Shown: piece by piece, positions 48,883 to 62,020 of the stretch | How the letters are laid out: each line of letters opens with the position of its first letter | How positions within the stretch are numbered: the stretch's first letter is position 1 | DNA from: Coriaria nepalensis | Taxonomy: Eukaryota > Streptophyta > Magnoliopsida > Cucurbitales > Coriariaceae | Length of the DNA: 64,000 nucleotides | Direction of reading: 5' to 3' | Assembly (NCBI GenBank): GCA_027186245.1 | Contig: CP114481.1 | Coordinates: 43,493,501-43,557,500 of the forward strand | The notes under the pieces: generated by a model | The model's database searches: none | Told to the model about the DNA's origin: nothing | The model's input: only the letters and a program-made list of their open reading frames with translations | Made by a program: the position numbers and the translations under genes

Positions 48883-48984
48883 GATATTTCCTTACATTGG
48901 TCATTTGCAAGTTATGCACAAAATTTGTGTTTGTAGTGCAAAAATATAATTCGTTCGACTTGCTTTGAAATAAGATATTGACTG

Positions 48985-50439
48985 AAAATGACTCATTGAA
49001 ATGATTTTAAGGTTAAACGAATGCACACTTTCCTTGCATTGATCATTTGCAAGTTATGCACAAAACTTGTGTTTGTAGTGCGAAAATAGAATTCGTTCGA
49101 CTTGGTTTGAAATAAGATATTGACTTAAAATGACTCATTGAAATGATTTTAAGGTTAATAGAATGCACACATTCCTTGCATTGATGATTTGGAAGTTATG
49201 CGGAAAACTTGTGTTTGTATTGCAAAAATAGAATTCGTTCGACTTGCTTTGAAATATGATATTGACTTGAAATGACTCATTGAAATGATTTTAAGGTCAA
49301 ACTAATGCACACTTTCCTTGCATTGATCATTTGCAAGTTATGCACAAAACTTGTGTTTGTAGTGCAAAAATAGAATTCATTCGAATTGCTTTGGAATAAG
49401 ATAATGACTTGAAATGACTCATTGAAATGATTTTAAGGTTAAACGAATGCACACTTTCCTTGCATTGATCATTTGCAAGTTATGCACAAAACTTGTGTTT
49501 GTAGTGCGAAAATAGAATTCGTTCGACTTGTTTTGAAATAAGATATTGGCTTAAAATGACTCATTGAAATGATTTTAACGTTGATAGAATGCACACATTC
49601 CTTGCATTGATCATTTGGAAGTTATGCGCAGAACTTGTGTTTGTAGTGCAAAAATAGAATTCGTTCGACTTGCTTTGAAATAAGATATTGACTTGAAATA
49701 ACTCATTGAAATGATTTTAAGGTTAAACGAATGCACACTTTCCTTGCATTGATCATTTGCAAATTATGCACAAAACTTGTGTTTGTAGTGCGAAAATAGA
49801 ATTCGTTCGACTTGGTTTGAAATAAGATATTGACTTAAAATGACTCATTGAAATGATTTTAAGGTTAATAGAATGCACACATTCCTTGCATTGATGATTT
49901 GGAAGTTATGCGGAAAACTTGTGTTTGTATTGCAAAAATAGAATTCGTTCGACTTGCTTTGAAATATGATATTGACTTGAAATGACTCATTGAAATGATT
50001 TTAAGGTCAAACTAATGCACACTTTCCTTGCATTGATCATTTGCAAGTTATGCACAAAACATGTGTTTGTAGTGCAAAAATAGAATTCATTCGAATTGCT
50101 TTGGAATAAGATAATGACTTGAAATGACTCATTGAAATGATTTTAAGGTTAAACGAATGCACAGTTTCCTTGCATTGATCATTTGCAAGTTATGCACAAA
50201 ACTTGTGTTTGTAGTGCGAAAATAGAATTCGTTCGACTTGTTTTGAAATAAGATATTGGCTTAAAATGACTCATTGAAATGATTTTAACGTTGATAGAAT
50301 GCACACATTCCTTGCATTGATCATTTGGAAGTTATGCGCAGAACTTGTGTTTTTAGTGCAAAAATAGAATTCGTTGGACTTGCTTTGAAATAAGATATTG
50401 ACTTGAAATGACTCATTGAAATGATTTTAAGGTTAAACT
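48985..50439. repeat. 710-bp (5-mer) tandem duplication in the right domain
   Basis: GCGGAAAACTTG with GTATTGCAAAAATAG lies at 49,200 and 49,910, 710 bp apart. AACGTTGATAG, TATTGGCTTAAAATG, GTTATGCGCAGAAC and GGTCAAACTAATG also occur in both. Copies are about 48,985-49,694 and 49,695-50,404, with the match continuing to about 50,439. They differ at several bases, for example AAACATGTGTTTG in copy 2. Confidence 0.85.
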
Positions 50440-51497
50440 AATGCACACTTTCCTTGCATTGATCATTTGAAAGTTATGCACAAAACTTGTGTTTGTAGTG
50501 CGAAAATAGAATTCGTTCGACTTGCTTTGACATAAGATATTGACTTAAAATGACTCATTGAAATGATTTTAAGGCTAATAGAATGCACACATTCCTTGCA
50601 CTGATGATTTGGAAGTTATGTGCAAAAGTTGTGTTTGTAGTGCAAAATTAGAATTCGTTCGACTTGCTTTGAAATATGATATTGACTTGAAATGACTCAT
50701 TGAAATGATTTTAAGGTTAAATGAATGCACACATTCCTTGCATTGATCATTTGCAAGTTCTGCACAAAACTTGTGTTTGTAGTGCGAAAATAGAATTCGT
50801 TCGACTTGCTTTGAAATAAGATATTGACTTAAAATGACTCATTGAAATGATTTTAAGGTTAATAGAATGCACATTTTCCTTCCATTGATCATTTGCTACT
50901 TATGCACAAAACATGTGTTTGTAGTGCACAAATAGAATTCGTTCGACTTGGTTTGAAATAAGATATTGACTTAAAATGACTCATTGAAATGATTTTAAGG
51001 TTAATAGAATGCACACATTCCTTGCATTGATCATTTGGAAGTTATGCGCAAAACTTGTGTTTGTAGTGCAAAAATAGAATTCGTTCGACTTGCTTTGAAA
51101 TATTATATTGAGTTGAAATGACTCATTGAAATGATTTTAAGGTTAAACTAATGCACACTTTCATTGCATTGATCATTTGGAAGTTATGCGCAAAACTTGT
51201 GTTTGTAGTGCGAAAATAGAATTCGTTCGACTTGCTTTGAAATAAGATATTGACTGAAAATGACTCATTGAAATGATTTTAAGGTTAAACGAATGCACAC
51301 TTTTCTTGCATTGATCATTTGCAAGTTATGCACAAAACTTGTGTTTGTAGTGCAAAAATAGAATTCGTTCGACTTGCTTTGAAATAAGTTATTGACTTGA
51401 AATGACTCATTGAAATGATTTTAAGGTTAAACGAATGCACACTTTCCTTGCATTGATCATTTGCAAGTTATGCACAAAATTTGTGTTTGTAGTGCAA
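50440..51497. repeat. Right-domain monomers between two duplication blocks
   Basis: Seven to eight monomers, including a GCACTGATGATTTGG monomer (about 50,597) related to those at 51,967 and 52,859, a TTGCTACTTATGC variant near 50,893, and a left-like monomer with AAGTTATTGAC near 51,390. Only satellite is seen. Confidence 0.78.
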
Positions 51498-53085
51498 AAA
51501 TAGAATTCGTTCGACTTGCTTTGAAATAAAATATTGACTTGAAATGACTCATTGAAATGATTTTAAGGTTAAAAGAATGCACACTTTCCTTGCATTGGTC
51601 ATTTCCAAGTTATGCACAAAACTTGTGTTTGAAGTGTGAAAATAGAATTCGTTCGACTTGTTTTGAAATATGATATTTCCTGACATTGGTCATTTGCAAG
51701 TTATGCACAAAATTTGTGTTTGTAGTGCAAAAATAGAATTCGTTCGACTTGCTTTGAAATAAGATATTGACTGAAAATGACTCATTGAAATGATTTTAAG
51801 GTTAAACGAATGCACACTTTCCTTGCATTGATCATTTGAAAGTTATGCACAAAACTTGTGTTTGTAGTGCGAAAATAGAATTCGTTCGACTTGCTTTGAA
51901 ATAAGATATTGACTTAAAATGACTCATTGAAATGATTTTAAGGCTAATAGAATGCACACATTCCTTGCACTGATGATTTGGAAGTTATGCGCAAAAGTTG
52001 TGTTTGTAGTGCAAAAATAGAATTCGTTCCACTTGCTTTGAAATATGATATTGACTTGAAATGACTCATTGAAATGATTTTAAGGTTAAAAGAATGCACA
52101 CTTTCCTTGCATTAGTCATTTCCAAGTTATGCACAAAACTTGTGTTTGAAGTGTGAAAATAGAATTCGTTCGACTTGCTTTGAAATATGATATTTCCTTG
52201 CATTGATCATTTGCAAGTTATGCACAAAACTTGTGTTTGTAGTGCAAAAATAGAATTCGTTCGAATTGCTTTGGAATAAGATAATGACTTGAAATGACTC
52301 ATTGAAATGATTTTAAGGTTAAACGAATGCACACTTTCATTGCATTGATCATTTGCAAGTTATGCACAAAACTTGCGTTTGAAATGCGAAAATAGAATTC
52401 GTTCGACTTGCTTTGAAATAGGATATTGACTTGAAATGACTCATTGAAATGATTTTAAGGTTAAAAGAATGCACACTTTCCTTGCATTGGTCATTTCCAA
52501 GTTATGCACAAAACTTGTGTTTGAAGTGTGAAAATAGAATTCGTTCGACTTGCTTTGAAATATGATATTTCCTGACATTGGTCATTTGCAAGTTAGGCAC
52601 AAAATTTGTGTTTGTAGTGCAAAAATAGAATTCGTTCGACTTGCTTTGAAATAAGATATTGACTGAAAATGACTCATTGAAATGATTTTAAGGTTAAACG
52701 AATGCACACTTTCCTTGCATTGATCATTTGAAAGTTATGCACAAAACTTGTGTTTGTAGTGCGAATATAGAATTCGTTCGACTTGCTTTGAAATAAGATA
52801 TTGACTTAAAATGACTCATTGAAATGATTTTAAGGCTAATAGCATGCACACATTCCTTGCACTGATGATTTGGAAGTTATGCGCAAAAGTTGTGTTTGTA
52901 GTGCAAAAATAGAATTCGTTCCACTTGCTTTGAAATATGATATTGACTTGAAATGACTCATTGAAATGATTTTAAGGTTAAAAGAATGCACACTTTCCTT
53001 GCATTAGTCATTTCCAAGTTATGCACAAAACTTGTGTTTGAAGTGTGAAAATAGAATTCGTTCGACTTGCTCTGAAATATGATAT
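51498..53085. repeat. 892-bp-offset duplication with four 91-bp monomers
   Basis: Junctions GATAT/TTCC lie at 51,672, 52,189, 52,564 and 53,081, spacings 517, 375 and 517 bp, which are three, two and three monomers plus 91 bp. About 695 bp of 51,498-52,193 repeats at 52,390-53,085 at a constant offset of 892 bp, with CCTGACATTGG, TTGCACTGATGATTTGG and GTTCCACTTG as markers. Confidence 0.86.
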
Positions 53086-54309
53086 TTCCTTACATTGGTC
53101 ATTTGCAAGTTATGCACAAAATTTGTGTTTGTAGTGCAAAAATAGAATTCGTTCGACTTGCTTTGAAATAAGATATTGACTGAAAATGACTCATTGAAAT
53201 GTATTTGAGGTTAATAGAATGCACACATTCCTTGCATTGATCATTTGGAAGTTATGCGCAAAACTTGTGTTTGTAGCGCAAAAATAGAATTCGTTCGACT
53301 TGCTATGAAATATGATATTGACTTGAAAGGACTCATTGAAATGATTTTAAGGTTAAACTAATGCACACTTTCCTTGCATTGATCATTTGCAAGTTATGCA
53401 CAAAACTTGTGTTTGTAGTGCAAAAATAGAATTCGTTTGAATTTCTTTGGAATAAGATCATGACTTGAAATGACTCATTGAAATGATTTTAAGGTTAATA
53501 GAATGCACACATTCCTTGCATTGATGATTTGGAAGTTATGCGCAAAACTTGTGTTTGTAGTGCAAAAATAGAATTCGTTCGACTTGCTTTGAAATAAGAT
53601 ATTGACTTCAAATGAGTCATTGAAATGATTTTAAGGTTAAACGAATGCACACTTTCCTTGCATTGATCATTTGCAAGTTATGCACAGAACTTGTGTTTGT
53701 AGTGCGAAAATAGAATTCGTTCGACTTGCTTTGAAATAAGATATTGACTTAAAAAGACTCATTGAAATGATTTTAAGGTTGATAGAATGCACACATTCCT
53801 TGCATTGATCATTTGGAAGTTATGCGCAAAACTTGTGTTTGTAGTGCAAAAATAGATTTCGTTCGACTTGCTTTGAAATAAGATATTGACTTGAAATGAC
53901 TCATTGAAATGATTTTAAGGTTAAACTAATGCACACTTTCCTTACATTGGTCATTTGCAAGTTATGCACAAAATTTGTGTTTGTAGTGCAAAATTAGAAT
54001 TCGTTCGACTTGCTTTGAAATAAGATATTGACTTAAAATGACTCATTGAAATGATTTTAAGGTTAAACGAATGCACACTTTCCTTGCATTGATCGTTCGC
54101 AAGTTATGCACAAAACTTGCGTTTGAAGTGCGAAAATAGAATTCGTTCGACTTGCTGTGAAATAAGATATTGACTTGAAATGACACACTGAAATGATTTT
54201 AAGGTTAAACTAATGCACACTTTCCTTGCATTGATCACTTGCAAGTTATGCACAAAACTTGTGTTTGAAGTGCGAAAATAGAATTCGTTCGACTTGCTTC
54301 GATATAAGA

Positions 54310-54360
54310 TATTGACTTGAAATTTCTCACTGAAATGATTTTGATAATGCAGACTTTCCT
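54310..54360. repeat. AATTTCTC-type shortened monomer, copy 1
   Basis: GATATAAGATATTGAC and AATTTCTC are followed by a short deletion of about 8 bp, so that TTTT runs into GATAATGCAGAC. The AAGGTTAAACG segment and the TGACTCA heptamer are lost. Confidence 0.8.
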
Positions 54361-55434
54361 TGCATTGATCATTTGCAAGTTATGCACAAAACTTGTGTTT
54401 GTAGTGCAAAAATAGAATTCGTTCGCCTTGCTTTGAAATAAGATATTGACTTAAAATGACTGATTGAAATGATTTTAAGGTTGATAGAATGCACACATTC
54501 CTTGCATTTATCATTTGGAAGTTATGCGCAAAACTTGTGTTTGTAGTGCAAAAATAGATTTCGTTCGACTTGCTTTGAAATAAGATATTGACTTGAGATG
54601 ACTCGTTGAAATGATTTTAAGGTTAAAGGAATGCACACTTTCATTGCATTGATCATTTGCAAGTTATGCACAAAACTTGGGTTTGTAGTGAAAAAATAGA
54701 ATTGGTACGAATTGCTTTAAAATAAGTTACTGACTTGAAATGACTCATTGAAATGATTTTAAGGTTAAACGAATGCACACTTTCATTGCATTGACCATTT
54801 GCAAGTTATGCCCCAAACTTGCGTTTGAAGTGCGAAAATAGAATTCGTTCGACTTGCTTTGAAATAAGATATTGACTTGAAATGACTCATTGAAATGATT
54901 TTAAGGTTAAACGAATGCACACTTTCATTGCATTGATCATTTGCAAGTTATGCCCAAAACTTGCGTTTGAAGTGTGAAAATAGAATTCGTTCGACTTGCT
55001 TTGAAATAAGATATTGACTTGAAATGACTCATTGAAATGATTTTAAGGTTAAACGAATGCACACTTTCATTGCATTGATAAATTGCAAGTTATGCACAAA
55101 ACATGCGTTTGAAGTGCGAAAGTAGAATTCGTTCGACTTGCTTTAGAATAAGATATAGACTTCAAATGACTCATTGAAATGATTTTAAGGTTAAACGAAT
55201 GCACACTTTCCTTGCATTGATCATTTGCAAGTTGTGCACAAAACTTGTGTTTGTAGTGAAAAAACAGAATTCGTTCGAATTGCTTTGAAAGAATATATTG
55301 AGTTGAAATGACTCACTGAAATCATTTTAAGGTTAAACGAATGCACCCTTTCCGTGGATTGATCATTTGGAAGTTATGCCCAAAAATTGTGTTTGTAGTG
55401 CAAAAATAGATTTCGTTCGACTTGCTTTGAAATA

Positions 55435-55480
55435 AGATATTGACTTGAAATTTCTCATTGAAATGAATAATGCACACTTT
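55435..55480. repeat. AATTTCTC-type shortened monomer, copy 2
   Basis: AATTTCTCATTG is followed by AAATGAATAATGCACAC, a deletion of about 13 bp. Confidence 0.8.
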
Positions 55481-55839
55481 CCTTGCATTGATCATTTGCA
55501 AGTTATGCACAAAACTTCTGTTTGTAGTGAGAAAATAGAATTCGTTCGACTTGCTTTGAAATAAGATATTGACTTAAAATGACTCATTGAAATGATTTTA
55601 AGGTTGATAGAATGCACACATTCCTTGCATTGATCATTTGGAAGTTATGCGCAAAACTCGTGTTTGTAGTGCAAAAATAGATTTCGTTCGACTTGCTGTG
55701 AAATAAGATATTGACTTGAAATGACTCATTGAAATGATTTTAAGGTTAAACTAATGCACACTTTTCTTGCATTAATCATTTGCAAGTTATGCACAAAACT
55801 TGTGTCTGTAGTGCAAAAATAGAATTCGTTGGAATTGCT

Positions 55840-56330
55840 TTGAAATAAGTTATTGACTTGAAATGACTCATTGAAATGATTTTAAGGTTAAAGGAATGCA
55901 CACTTTCATTGCATTGATCATTCGCAAGTTATGCACAAAACTTGTGTTTGTAGTGCAAAAATAGAATTCGTTCGAATTGCTTTGAAATAAGTTATTGACT
56001 TGAAATGACTCATTGAAATGATTTTAAGGTTAAACGAATGGACACTTTCCTTGCAATGATCATTTGCAAGTTATGCACAAAACTTGTGTTTGTAGTGCAA
56101 AAATAGAATTCGTTCGACTTGCTTTGAAATAAGTTATTGACTTGAAAAGACTCATTGAAAAGATTTTAAGTTCAACGAATGCACACTTTCCTTGCAATGA
56201 TCATTTGCAAGTTATGCACAAAACTTGACTTTGTAGTGCAAAAATAGAATTCGTTCGAATTGCTTTGAAATAAGTTATTGACTTGAAATGACTCATTGAA
56301 ATGATTTTAAGGTTAAAGGAATGCACACTT
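55840..56330. repeat. Left-type stretch of three to four monomers within the right domain
   Basis: These monomers read GTGCAAAAATAG, AAATAAGTTATTGAC, GGACACTTTCCTTGCAATG and TTGAAAAGATTTTAAG, all typical of the left domain, with GGTTAAAGGAATGC at either end. Confidence 0.72.
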
Positions 56331-56549
56331 TCATTGCATTGATCATTCGCAAGTTATGCAGAAAACTTGCATTTGAAGTGCGAAAATAGAATTCGTTCGA
56401 CTTGCTTTGAAATAAGATATTGACTTGAAATGACTCATTGAAATGATTTTAAGGTTAATAGAATACACACTTTCCTTGCATTGATCATTTGCAAGTTATA
56501 CACAAAACTTGTGTTTGAAGTGCGAAAATAGAATTCGTTTGACTTGCTT

Positions 56550-56610
56550 TGATATAAGATATTGACTTAAAATTTCTCATTGAAATGATTTTAATAATGC
56601 ACACTTTCCT
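56550..56610. repeat. AATTTCTC-type shortened monomer, copy 3
   Basis: GATATAAGATATTGAC, AATTTCTCATTG and TTTTAATAATGCACAC, with about 8 bp missing. The next monomer has also lost two bases in TTATGCAAAAACTTG. Confidence 0.8.
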
Positions 56611-56959
56611 TGCTTTGATCAATTGCAAGTTATGCAAAAACTTGTGTTTGAAGTGCGAAAATAGAATTCGTTCGACTTGCTTTGAAATAAGATATTGAAT
56701 TAAAATGACTCATTGAAATGATTTTCAGGTTAATAGAATGCACCCTTTCCTTGGATTGATCATTTGGAAGTTATGCGCAAAACTTGTGTTTGTTGTGCAA
56801 AAATAGAATTCGTTCGACCTGCTTTGGAATACGATATTGACTTCAAATGACTCATTGAAATGATTTTAAGGTTAAACGAATGCACACTTTCCTTGCAGTG
56901 GTCATTTGCAAGTTATGCAGAAAACTTGTGTTTGAAGTGTGAAAATAGAATTCCTTCGA

Positions 56960-59230
56960 CTTGCTTTGAAATAAGATATTGATTTAGAATGACTCATTGA
57001 AATGATTTTAAGGTTAATAGAATGCACCCTTTCCTTGGATTGATGATTTGGAAGTTATGCGCAAAACTTGTGTTTGTAGTGCAAAAATAGAATTCGTTCA
57101 ACTTGCTTTGGAATAAGATATTGACTTGGAATGACTAATTGAAATGATTTTAAGGTCAAACAAATGCACACTTTCCTTGCATTGATCATTCGCAAGTTAT
57201 GCACAAAACTTGTGTTTGTAGTGCGAAAATAGAATTCGTTCGACTTTCTTTGAAATAAGATATTGACTTAAAATGACTCATTGAAATGATTTTATGGTCA
57301 AACAAATGCACACTTTCCTTGGATTGATCATTTGCAAGTTATGCAGAAAACTAGTGTTTGAAGTGCGAAAATAGAATTCGTTGGACTTGCTTAGGAATAA
57401 GATAATGACTTGAAATGACTCATCGAAATGATTTTAAGGTTAAATGAATGCACACTTTCCTTGCATTGATCATTTGCAAGTTATGCACAAAACTTGTGTT
57501 TGTAGTGCGAAAATAGAATTCGTTCGACTTGCTTTGAAATATGATATTGACTTGAAATGAATGATTGAAATGATTTTAAGGTTAAACTAATGCACACTTT
57601 CCTTACATTGGTCATTTGCAAGTTATGCACAAAATTTGTGTTTGTAGTGCAAAAATAGAATTCGTTCGACTTGCTTTGAAATAAGATATTGACTTAAAAT
57701 GACTCATTGAAATGATTTTATGGTTAAACGAATGCACACTTTCCTCGCATTGATCATTTGCAAGTTATGCACAAAACTTGTGTTTGTAGTGCGAAAATAG
57801 AATTCATTCAACTTGGTTTGAAATAAGATATTGAATTAGAATGACTCATTGAAATGATTTTAAGGTTAATAGAATGCACCCTTTCCTTGGATGGATCATT
57901 TGGAAGTTATGCGCAAAACGTGTGTTTGTAGTGCAAAAATAGAATTCGTTCGACTTGCTTTGGAATAAGATATTGACTTGGAATGACTAATTGAAATGAT
58001 TTTAAGGTCAAACAAATGCACACTTTCCTTGCATTGATCATTCGCAAGTTATGCACAAAACTTGTGTTTGTAGTGCGAAAATAGAATTCGTTCGACTTTC
58101 TTTGAAATAAGATATTGACTTAAAATGAATCATTGAAATGATTTTATGGTCAAACAAATGCACACTTTCCTTGGATTGATCATTTGCAAGTTATGCAGAA
58201 AACTTGTGTTTGAAGTGCGAAAATAGAATTCGTTCGACTTGCTTAGGAATAAGATAATGACTTGAAATGACTCATCGAAATGATTTTAAGGTTAAACGAA
58301 TGCACACTTTCCTTGCATTGATCATTTGCAAGTTATGCACAAAACTTGTGTTTGTAGTGCGAAAATAGAATTCGTTCGACTTGCTTTGAAATATGATATT
58401 GACTTGAAATGAATGATTGAAATGATTTTAAGGTTAAACTAATGCACACTTTCTTTACATTGGTCATTTGCAAGTTATGCACAAAATTTGTGTTTGTAGT
58501 GCAAAAATAGAATTCGTTCGACTTGCTTTGAAATAAGATATTGACTTAAAATGACTCATTGAAATGATTTTATGGTTAAACGAATGCACACTTTCCTCGC
58601 ATTGATCATTTGCAAGTTATGCACAAAACTTGTGTTTGTAGTGCGAAAATAGAATTCATTCGACTTGGTTTGAAATAAGATATTGAATTAGAATGACTCA
58701 TTGAAATGATTTTAAGGTTAATAGAATGCACCCTTTCCTTGGATGGATCATTTGGAAGTTATGCGCAAAACGTGTGTTTGTAGTGCAAAAATAGAATTCG
58801 TTCGACTTGCTTTGGAATAAGATATTGACTTGGAATGACTAATTGAAATGATTTTAAGGTCAAACAAATGCACACTTTCCTTGCATTGATCATTCGCAAG
58901 TTATCCACAAAACTTGTGTTTGTAGTGCGAAAATAGAATTCGTTCGACTTGCTTTGAAATAAGATATTGACTTAAAATGACTCATTGAAATGATTTTAAG
59001 GTCAAACAAATGCACACTTTCCTTGGATTGATCATTTGCAAGTTATGCGCAAAACTTGTGTTTGAAGTGCGAATATAGAATTCGTTCGACTTGCTTAGGA
59101 ATACGATAATGACTTGAAATGACTCATTGAAATGATTTTAAGGTTAAACGAATGCACACTTTCCTTGAATTGATCATTTGCAAGTTATGCACAAAACTTG
59201 TGTTTGTAGTGCGAAAATAGAATTCGTTCG
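56960..59230. repeat. 6-mer HOR, period 852 bp, about 2.7 copies
   Basis: TTGACTTGGAATGACTAATTG lies at 57,121, 57,973 and 58,825, and AGAATGCACCCTTTCC at about 57,019, 57,871 and 58,723. All spacings are 852 bp. Further shared variants are GGATGGATC, AAAACGTGTG, GGTCAAACAAATGC, CTTAGGAATAAGATAATGAC and AATGAATGATTG. Copies are close but not identical, for example GATTTAG in copy 1 and GAATTAG later. Confidence 0.87.
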
Positions 59231-60374
59231 ACTTGCTTCGAAATAAGATATTGACTTAAAATGACTCATTGAAATGATTTTAAGGTTGATAGAATGCACA
59301 CATTCCTTGCATTGATCATTTGGAAGTTATACGCAAAACTTGTGTTTGTAGTGCAAAAATAGATTTCGTTCGACTTGCTTTGAAATAAGATATTGACTTG
59401 AAATGACTCATTGAAATGATTTTAAGGTTAAACTAATGCACACTTTCCTTGCATTGATCATTTGCAAATTATGCACAAAACTTGTGTTTGTAGTGCAAAA
59501 ATAGAATTCGTTCGAATTGCTTTGAAATAAGTTATTGTGTTGAAATGACTCATTGAAATGATTTTAAGGTTAAAGGAATGCACACTTTCATTGCATTGAT
59601 CATTTGCAAGTTATGCACAAAACTTGTGTTTGTAGTGCAAAAATAGAATTTGTTCGAATAGCTTTGAAATAAGTTATTGACTTGAAATGACTCATTGAAA
59701 TGATTTTAAGGTTAAAGGAATGCACACTTTCATTGCATTGATCATTTGCAAGTTATGCACAAAACTTGTGTTTCGAGTGCAAAAATAGAACTCGTTTGAA
59801 TTGCTTGGGAATAAGTTATTGACTTGAAATGACTCATTTAAATGATTTTAAGGTTAATAGAATGCACACTTTCCTTGCATTGATCATTTGCAAGTTATGC
59901 ACAAAACTTGTGTTTGTAGTGCAAAAATAGAATTCGTTCGAATTGCTTTAAAATAAGTTATTGACTTGAAATGACTAATTGAAATGATTTTAAGGTTAAA
60001 CGAATGCACACTTTCATTGCATTGATCATTTGCAAGTTATACCCAAAACTTGCGTTTGAAGTGCGAAAATAGAATTCGTTCGACTTGCTTTGAAATAAGA
60101 TATTGACTTGAAATGACTCATTGAAATGATTTTAAGGTTAAATGAATGCACACTTTCATTGCATTGATCAATTGCAAGTTATGCACGAAACTTGCGTTTG
60201 AACTGTGAAAATAGAATTCGTTCGACTTGCTTTGAAATAAGATATTGACTTGAAATGACTCATTGAAATGATTTTAAGGTTAATAGAATGCACACTTTCC
60301 TTGCATTGATCATTTGCAAGTTATGCACAAAACTTGTGTTTCAAGTGCGGAAATAGAATTCGTTCGACTTGCCT

Positions 60375-60430
60375 TGATATAAGATATTGACTTGAAATTG
60401 CTCATCGAAATCATTTTAATAATGCACACT
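60375..60430. repeat. AATTTCTC-related shortened monomer, copy 4
   Basis: GATATAAGATATTGAC, AAATTGCTCATCG and CATTTTAATAATGCACAC, with about 8 bp missing as in copy 3. Confidence 0.78.
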
Positions 60431-60929
60431 TTCGTTGCATTGATCATTTGCAAGTTATGCACAAAACTTGTGTTTGTAGTGCGAAAATAGAATTCGTTCG
60501 ACTTGCTTTGAAATAAGATATTGACTTAAAATGACTCATTGAAATGATTTTAAGGTTAAACGAATGCACACTTTCCGTGCATTGATCATTTGCAAGTTAT
60601 GCACCGAACTTGTGTTTGTAGTGCGAAAATAGAATTCGTTCGACTTGCTTTGAAATAAGATATTGACTTAAAATGACTCATTGAAATGATTTTAAGGTTA
60701 ATAGAATGCACACTTTCCCTGCATTGATCATTTGCTAGTTATGCACAAAACTTGTGTTTGTAGTGCGAAAATAGAATTCGTTCGACTTGCTTTGAAATAA
60801 GATATTGACTTGAAATGATTGATTGAAATGATTTTAATGTTGAACTAATGCACACTTTCCTTGCATTGATCATTTGAAAGTTATGCACAAAACTTGTGTT
60901 TGAAGTGCGAAAATAGAATTCGTTCGACT

Positions 60930-60990
60930 TACTTTGATATAAGATATTGACTTGAAATTTCTTATTGAAATGATTTTAATCATGCACACT
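60930..60990. repeat. AATTTCTC-related shortened monomer, copy 5
   Basis: GATATAAGATATTGAC, AAATTTCTTATTG and TTTTAATCATGCACAC, with about 8 bp missing. Confidence 0.78.
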
Positions 60991-61644
60991 TTCCTTGCAT
61001 TGGTCATTTGCAAGTTATGCAGAAAACTTGTGTTTGAAGTGTGAAAATAGAATTCATTCGAATTGCTTTGGAATAAGATAATGACTTGAAATGACTCATT
61101 GAAACGATTTTAAGGTTAAACGAATGCACGCTTTCCTTGCATTGATCATTTGCAAGTTATCACAAAACTTGTGTTTGTAGTGCGAAAATAGAATTCGTTC
61201 GAGTTGTTTCGAAATAAGATATTGACTTAAAATGACTCATTGAAATGATTTTAAGGTTAATAGAATGCAGACTTTCCTTGCATTGATCATTTGCAAGTTA
61301 TGCGCAAAACTTATGTTTGTAGTGCAAAAATAGAATTCGTTCGACTTGCTTTGAAATAAGATATTGACTTCAAATGACTCATTGAAATGATTTTATGGTT
61401 AAACGAATGCACACTTTCCTTGCATTGATCATTTGCAAGTTATGCACAAAACTTGTGTTTGTAGTTCGAAAATAGAATTCGTTCGACTTGCTTTGAAATA
61501 AGATATTGACTTCAAATGACTCATTGAAATGATTTGAAGGTTCGTAGAATGCACACATTCCTTGCATTGATCATTTGGAAGTTATGCGCAAAACTTGTGT
61601 TTGTAGTGCAAAAATAGAATTCGTTCGACTTCCTTTGAAATAAG

Positions 61645-62020
61645 ATATTGCCTTGAAATGACTCATTGAAATGATTTTATGGTTAAAAGAATGCACACTT
61701 TCCTTGCATTGGTCATTTGCAAGTTATGCACAAAACTTGTGTTTGAAGTGTGAAAATAGAATTCGTTCGACTTGCTTTGAAATATGATATTTCCTTACAT
61801 TGGTCATTTGCAAGTTATGCACAAAATTTGTGTTTGTAGTGCAAAAATAGAATTCGTTCGACTTGCTTTGAAATAAGATATTGACTGAAAATGACTCATT
61901 GAAATGATTTTAAGGTTAAACGAATGCACACTTTCCTTGCATTGATCATTTGCAAGTTATGCACAAAACTTGTGTTTGTAGTGCGAAAATAGAATTCGTT
62001 CGACTTGCTTTGAAACAAGA
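61645..62020. repeat. 1,369-bp-offset duplication, copy 1
   Basis: ATTGCCTTGAAATG, GGTTAAAAGAATGC, TTGAAGTGTGAAAATAG, the 91-bp monomer junction (61,786), TTGACTGAAAATGAC and GCGAAAATAG recur at 63,014-63,389. The offset is nine monomers plus 91 bp. Confidence 0.82.

Larger units (their letters stand above)
43171..48984. repeat. Right-domain HOR built around a 91-bp truncated monomer
   Basis: The 51-bp-deletion junction GATAT/TTCC occurs at 43,745, 44,829, 45,204, 46,289, 47,799 and 48,883. Spacings are 1,084, 375, 1,085, 1,510 and 1,084 bp, that is 7, 2, 7, 10 and 7 full monomers plus one 91-bp monomer, less one base where GTTATCACAAAAC has lost a G. Junctions alternate between type a (followed by AAATGTATTTGAGG) at 43,745, 45,204 and 47,799 and type b (followed by ATTTTAAGGTTAAACG) at 44,829, 46,289 and 48,883. 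Confidence 0.87.
53086..56959. repeat. Mosaic right-domain stretch with short 5-prime-deleted monomers
   Basis: About 27 monomers without a clear long period. It includes type-a sequence after the junction at 53,081, three monomers of the AATTTCTC lineage, a run of GCGTTTGAAGTGCGAAAATAG monomers with TTTCATTGC at 54.8-55.1 kb, and left-type monomers at 55.84-56.33 kb (AAGTTATTGAC, GGACACTTTCCTTGCAATG). No other sequence class is present. Confidence 0.75.
59231..61640. repeat. Mosaic right-domain stretch
   Basis: About 17 monomers. 59.46-60.0 kb leans to left type (AAGTTATTGAC, TTTCATTGC, GGTTAAAGGAATGC). 60.0-60.4 kb has GCGTTTGAAGTGCG forms. Two AATTTCTC-lineage monomers follow, then GTTATCACAAAAC (near 61,158) and AAAACTTATGTTTG, which belong to the 43-49 kb HOR order. 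Confidence 0.75.
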
